This document shows, piece after piece, positions 62,635 through 64,000 of a stretch of 64,000 nucleotides of DNA. Below the pieces are notes generated by a model. It worked only from the letters and a program-made list of their open reading frames with translations, was not told the DNA's origin and did not search any database. Position 1 is the first letter of the stretch; the number at the start of each line of letters is the position of its first letter. Origin of the DNA: Rachycentron canadum (Eukaryota > Chordata > Actinopteri > Carangiformes > Rachycentridae). The stretch lies in assembly GCA_038496675.1 (NCBI GenBank), contig CM076652.1, forward strand, positions 3,928,729 to 3,992,728. The letters run 5' to 3'. Both the position numbers and the translations under genes were made by a program.

Positions 62635-62920
62635 TGTGTACAGACATTCGGGGTCCCCAGAGGGTGACGCCTAAGGACTTTTCCTCTTGTGCCACCATGA
62701 GGTTTGCGTTTGTGGTTCGTAGTGTGTCTTGACTATTGGATGGATTGCAATGATGATTTCTGTTGTTTTTTTTAGGACATATTTCTAGGGACTACTAAGG
62801 ACTGCTACATTATTACACCCCCATTGATGGCTACCTCACGTGGTGTAACAGTGGTAAACGATATATCCATTAAATGTTAGCATTGTCATTGTGAGCGTGC
62901 TAAACATGCAGTTTTAACTG
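62635..62920 (-). repeat. Common teleost dispersed repeat, opposite orientation to 58085-58275
   Basis: ACAGACATTCGGGGTCCCCA, CTTGTGCCACCATGAGGTTT, TTGACTATTGGATGGATTGC and GTGAGCGTGCTAAACATGCA match the reverse complement of the family seen at 58085-58275, plus a GCTAACATGCTAA-type end. Confidence 0.6.
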
Positions 62921-63269
62921 TTATCTAGTTTCCTCTCCCCCGATTCATCACTATTACATCCACATGACTTGCTGAAATAGCGACTGAGAAAGTCTCCACA
63001 CCGCTCTCCTGCAGCCACATGTCGACCATGCTCATCCCCACCAGTGCAGCGGCAGCCTCGTGGTCATGTCTTTATTCGCTCACACAGCCATTGTTCACGA
63101 CCAGTTAGCTCCCGGGGAAATCTTGTCATGCCACCGCCACTACTGGTCATGCTTTGTCTAACAGTCCATCACATAGCCCTCATTAGATAATGTTCTTTCC
63201 TAAATCACATAATCAACCTAGTTTCAGAAAGTTAACTCCACATGTCCTCACTTGTTACCAGTAGGTCGT

Positions 63270-63300
63270 CAGTTCCCTCGGCGCGGCCGTGAGGGAACTG
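63270..63300. repeat. Perfect 10-bp inverted repeat with GC-rich loop
   Basis: CAGTTCCCTC (63270-63279) and GAGGGAACTG (63291-63300) are exact reverse complements around GGCGCGGCCGT. Confidence 0.9.
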
Positions 63301-63458
63301 TAGCTGGTGCAAGGAACAGCCAGAATGTGAAGCTTCAGATGAGGTTGTCTGAATGGTGAGCGCCAGCTTTACGACCCTCTGACCGCCGACCAACTTCGGA
63401 CACGATGCCCGGAGCGAGCTGGCAAACTAAACATAAGGGATCAGACAGCTCCTATAAA

Positions 63459-63481
63459 AGAGAGAGAGAGAGAGAGAGAGG
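63459..63481. repeat. (GA)n microsatellite
   Basis: About 11 AG units. Confidence 0.95.
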
Positions 63482-64000
63482 TGGATGAAATCATAAGGTA
63501 TAAATACACAACAATAGAATGAATATTTAACCAGTTATAGGGTGATATAGGGATATTTGAAAATATTGTAATGATATTGACAAGAGCATAATTAACTCAT
63601 TATAAAGTTATAGGAACATTGTTAGAACATTCTCATAATATATTGTAGGGAATACAATTCTGTACAGCTTGTTAGAAAAGTTAGAAAACACTTACACGCT
63701 AACTGTAAAAGCAGACCATAAAGTTTATTTATTTATCCTGTTTGACAGGAGTGGAAAGTTTATTAGGGTCAGGTGTAGGTCTTTAACATCAGCGTGACAC
63801 GGTCCCGACCAGCTGTATTTAACAGAAAGAAACCATGCTTTGTTTTCTTGTTTTGTTTAAATGTTTCGTCTTCAGGAATGCCCCTACAGCTCCTATCTGT
63901 TATTCCCATCCTCTCCAACAGCAGGGACTTTGATCAATCCAAACCGCCGACCCAGTTCTGTGCAGAACAACATCCCCTCTTGTCACGTACATTGAGCGCA

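Larger units (their letters stand above)
62921..64000. other. Non-coding end of the window, locally GC-richer
   Basis: The stretch 63000-63430 has more CpG than its surroundings, including the GC hairpin at 63270-63300. A GA microsatellite follows at 63459-63481. No exon is identified. Confidence 0.45.

Overview
This is a window of vertebrate nuclear DNA, almost certainly from a teleost fish. The coding content is a split gene with GT-AG introns. Intergenic DNA is AT-rich and full of microsatellites (GT, CA, AT, GA runs), long poly(A)/poly(T) runs and decayed Tc1, pogo-like, hAT-like and LINE relics of kinds common in fish genomes. There is one assembly gap of 236 N (16347-16582). Nothing looks bacterial or viral, and I found no CRISPR array, operon or recognisable RNA gene.

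The one real gene is on the + strand: Kit ligand (stem cell factor, kitlg). Seven coding exons can be read with consistent splice phases: 11782-11892, 12516-12572, 13727-13879, 14036-14216, 16782-16885, 17101-17207 and 18384-18414. Joined, they give 247 residues: signal peptide core, four-helix cytokine domain, short stalk, one membrane span and a short cytoplasmic tail ending in valine. The first coding exon (about five residues in other vertebrates) was not found, so the first 11.8 kb is probably intron 1 and the promoter probably lies left of the window. The 3' UTR probably runs to about 20.67 kb, where there is an AATAAA.

Layout: 1-11781, probable intron 1 with a LINE relic near 8.2-8.8 kb; 11782-18414, kitlg coding exons and introns; 18415-20670, 3' UTR with an internal tandem duplication; 20671-64000, about 43 kb with no gene I can support. 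That last part holds a Tc1-like relic split by a hAT-like MITE (29.7-31.0 kb), a minus-strand LINE reverse-transcriptase relic (33.8-34.8 kb), a dispersed repeat followed by a pogo-like transposase relic (41.7-42.6 kb), two copies of one interspersed repeat (48.1-49.3 and 52.6-53.1 kb), a second MITE copy (59.9-60.35 kb) and copies of a common fish repeat at 58.1-58.3 and 62.6-62.9 kb.

The most interesting points are in kitlg. Two of the four cysteines that form the conserved disulfides of mammalian Kit ligand are absent as a pair, and two new cysteines appear. No counterpart of the alternative exon that carries the mammalian shedding site is visible. The 3' UTR carries a 219-bp-period duplication. 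I did not find a clearly new biological system; the long downstream gene-free block is best read as possible regulatory landscape plus repeats.
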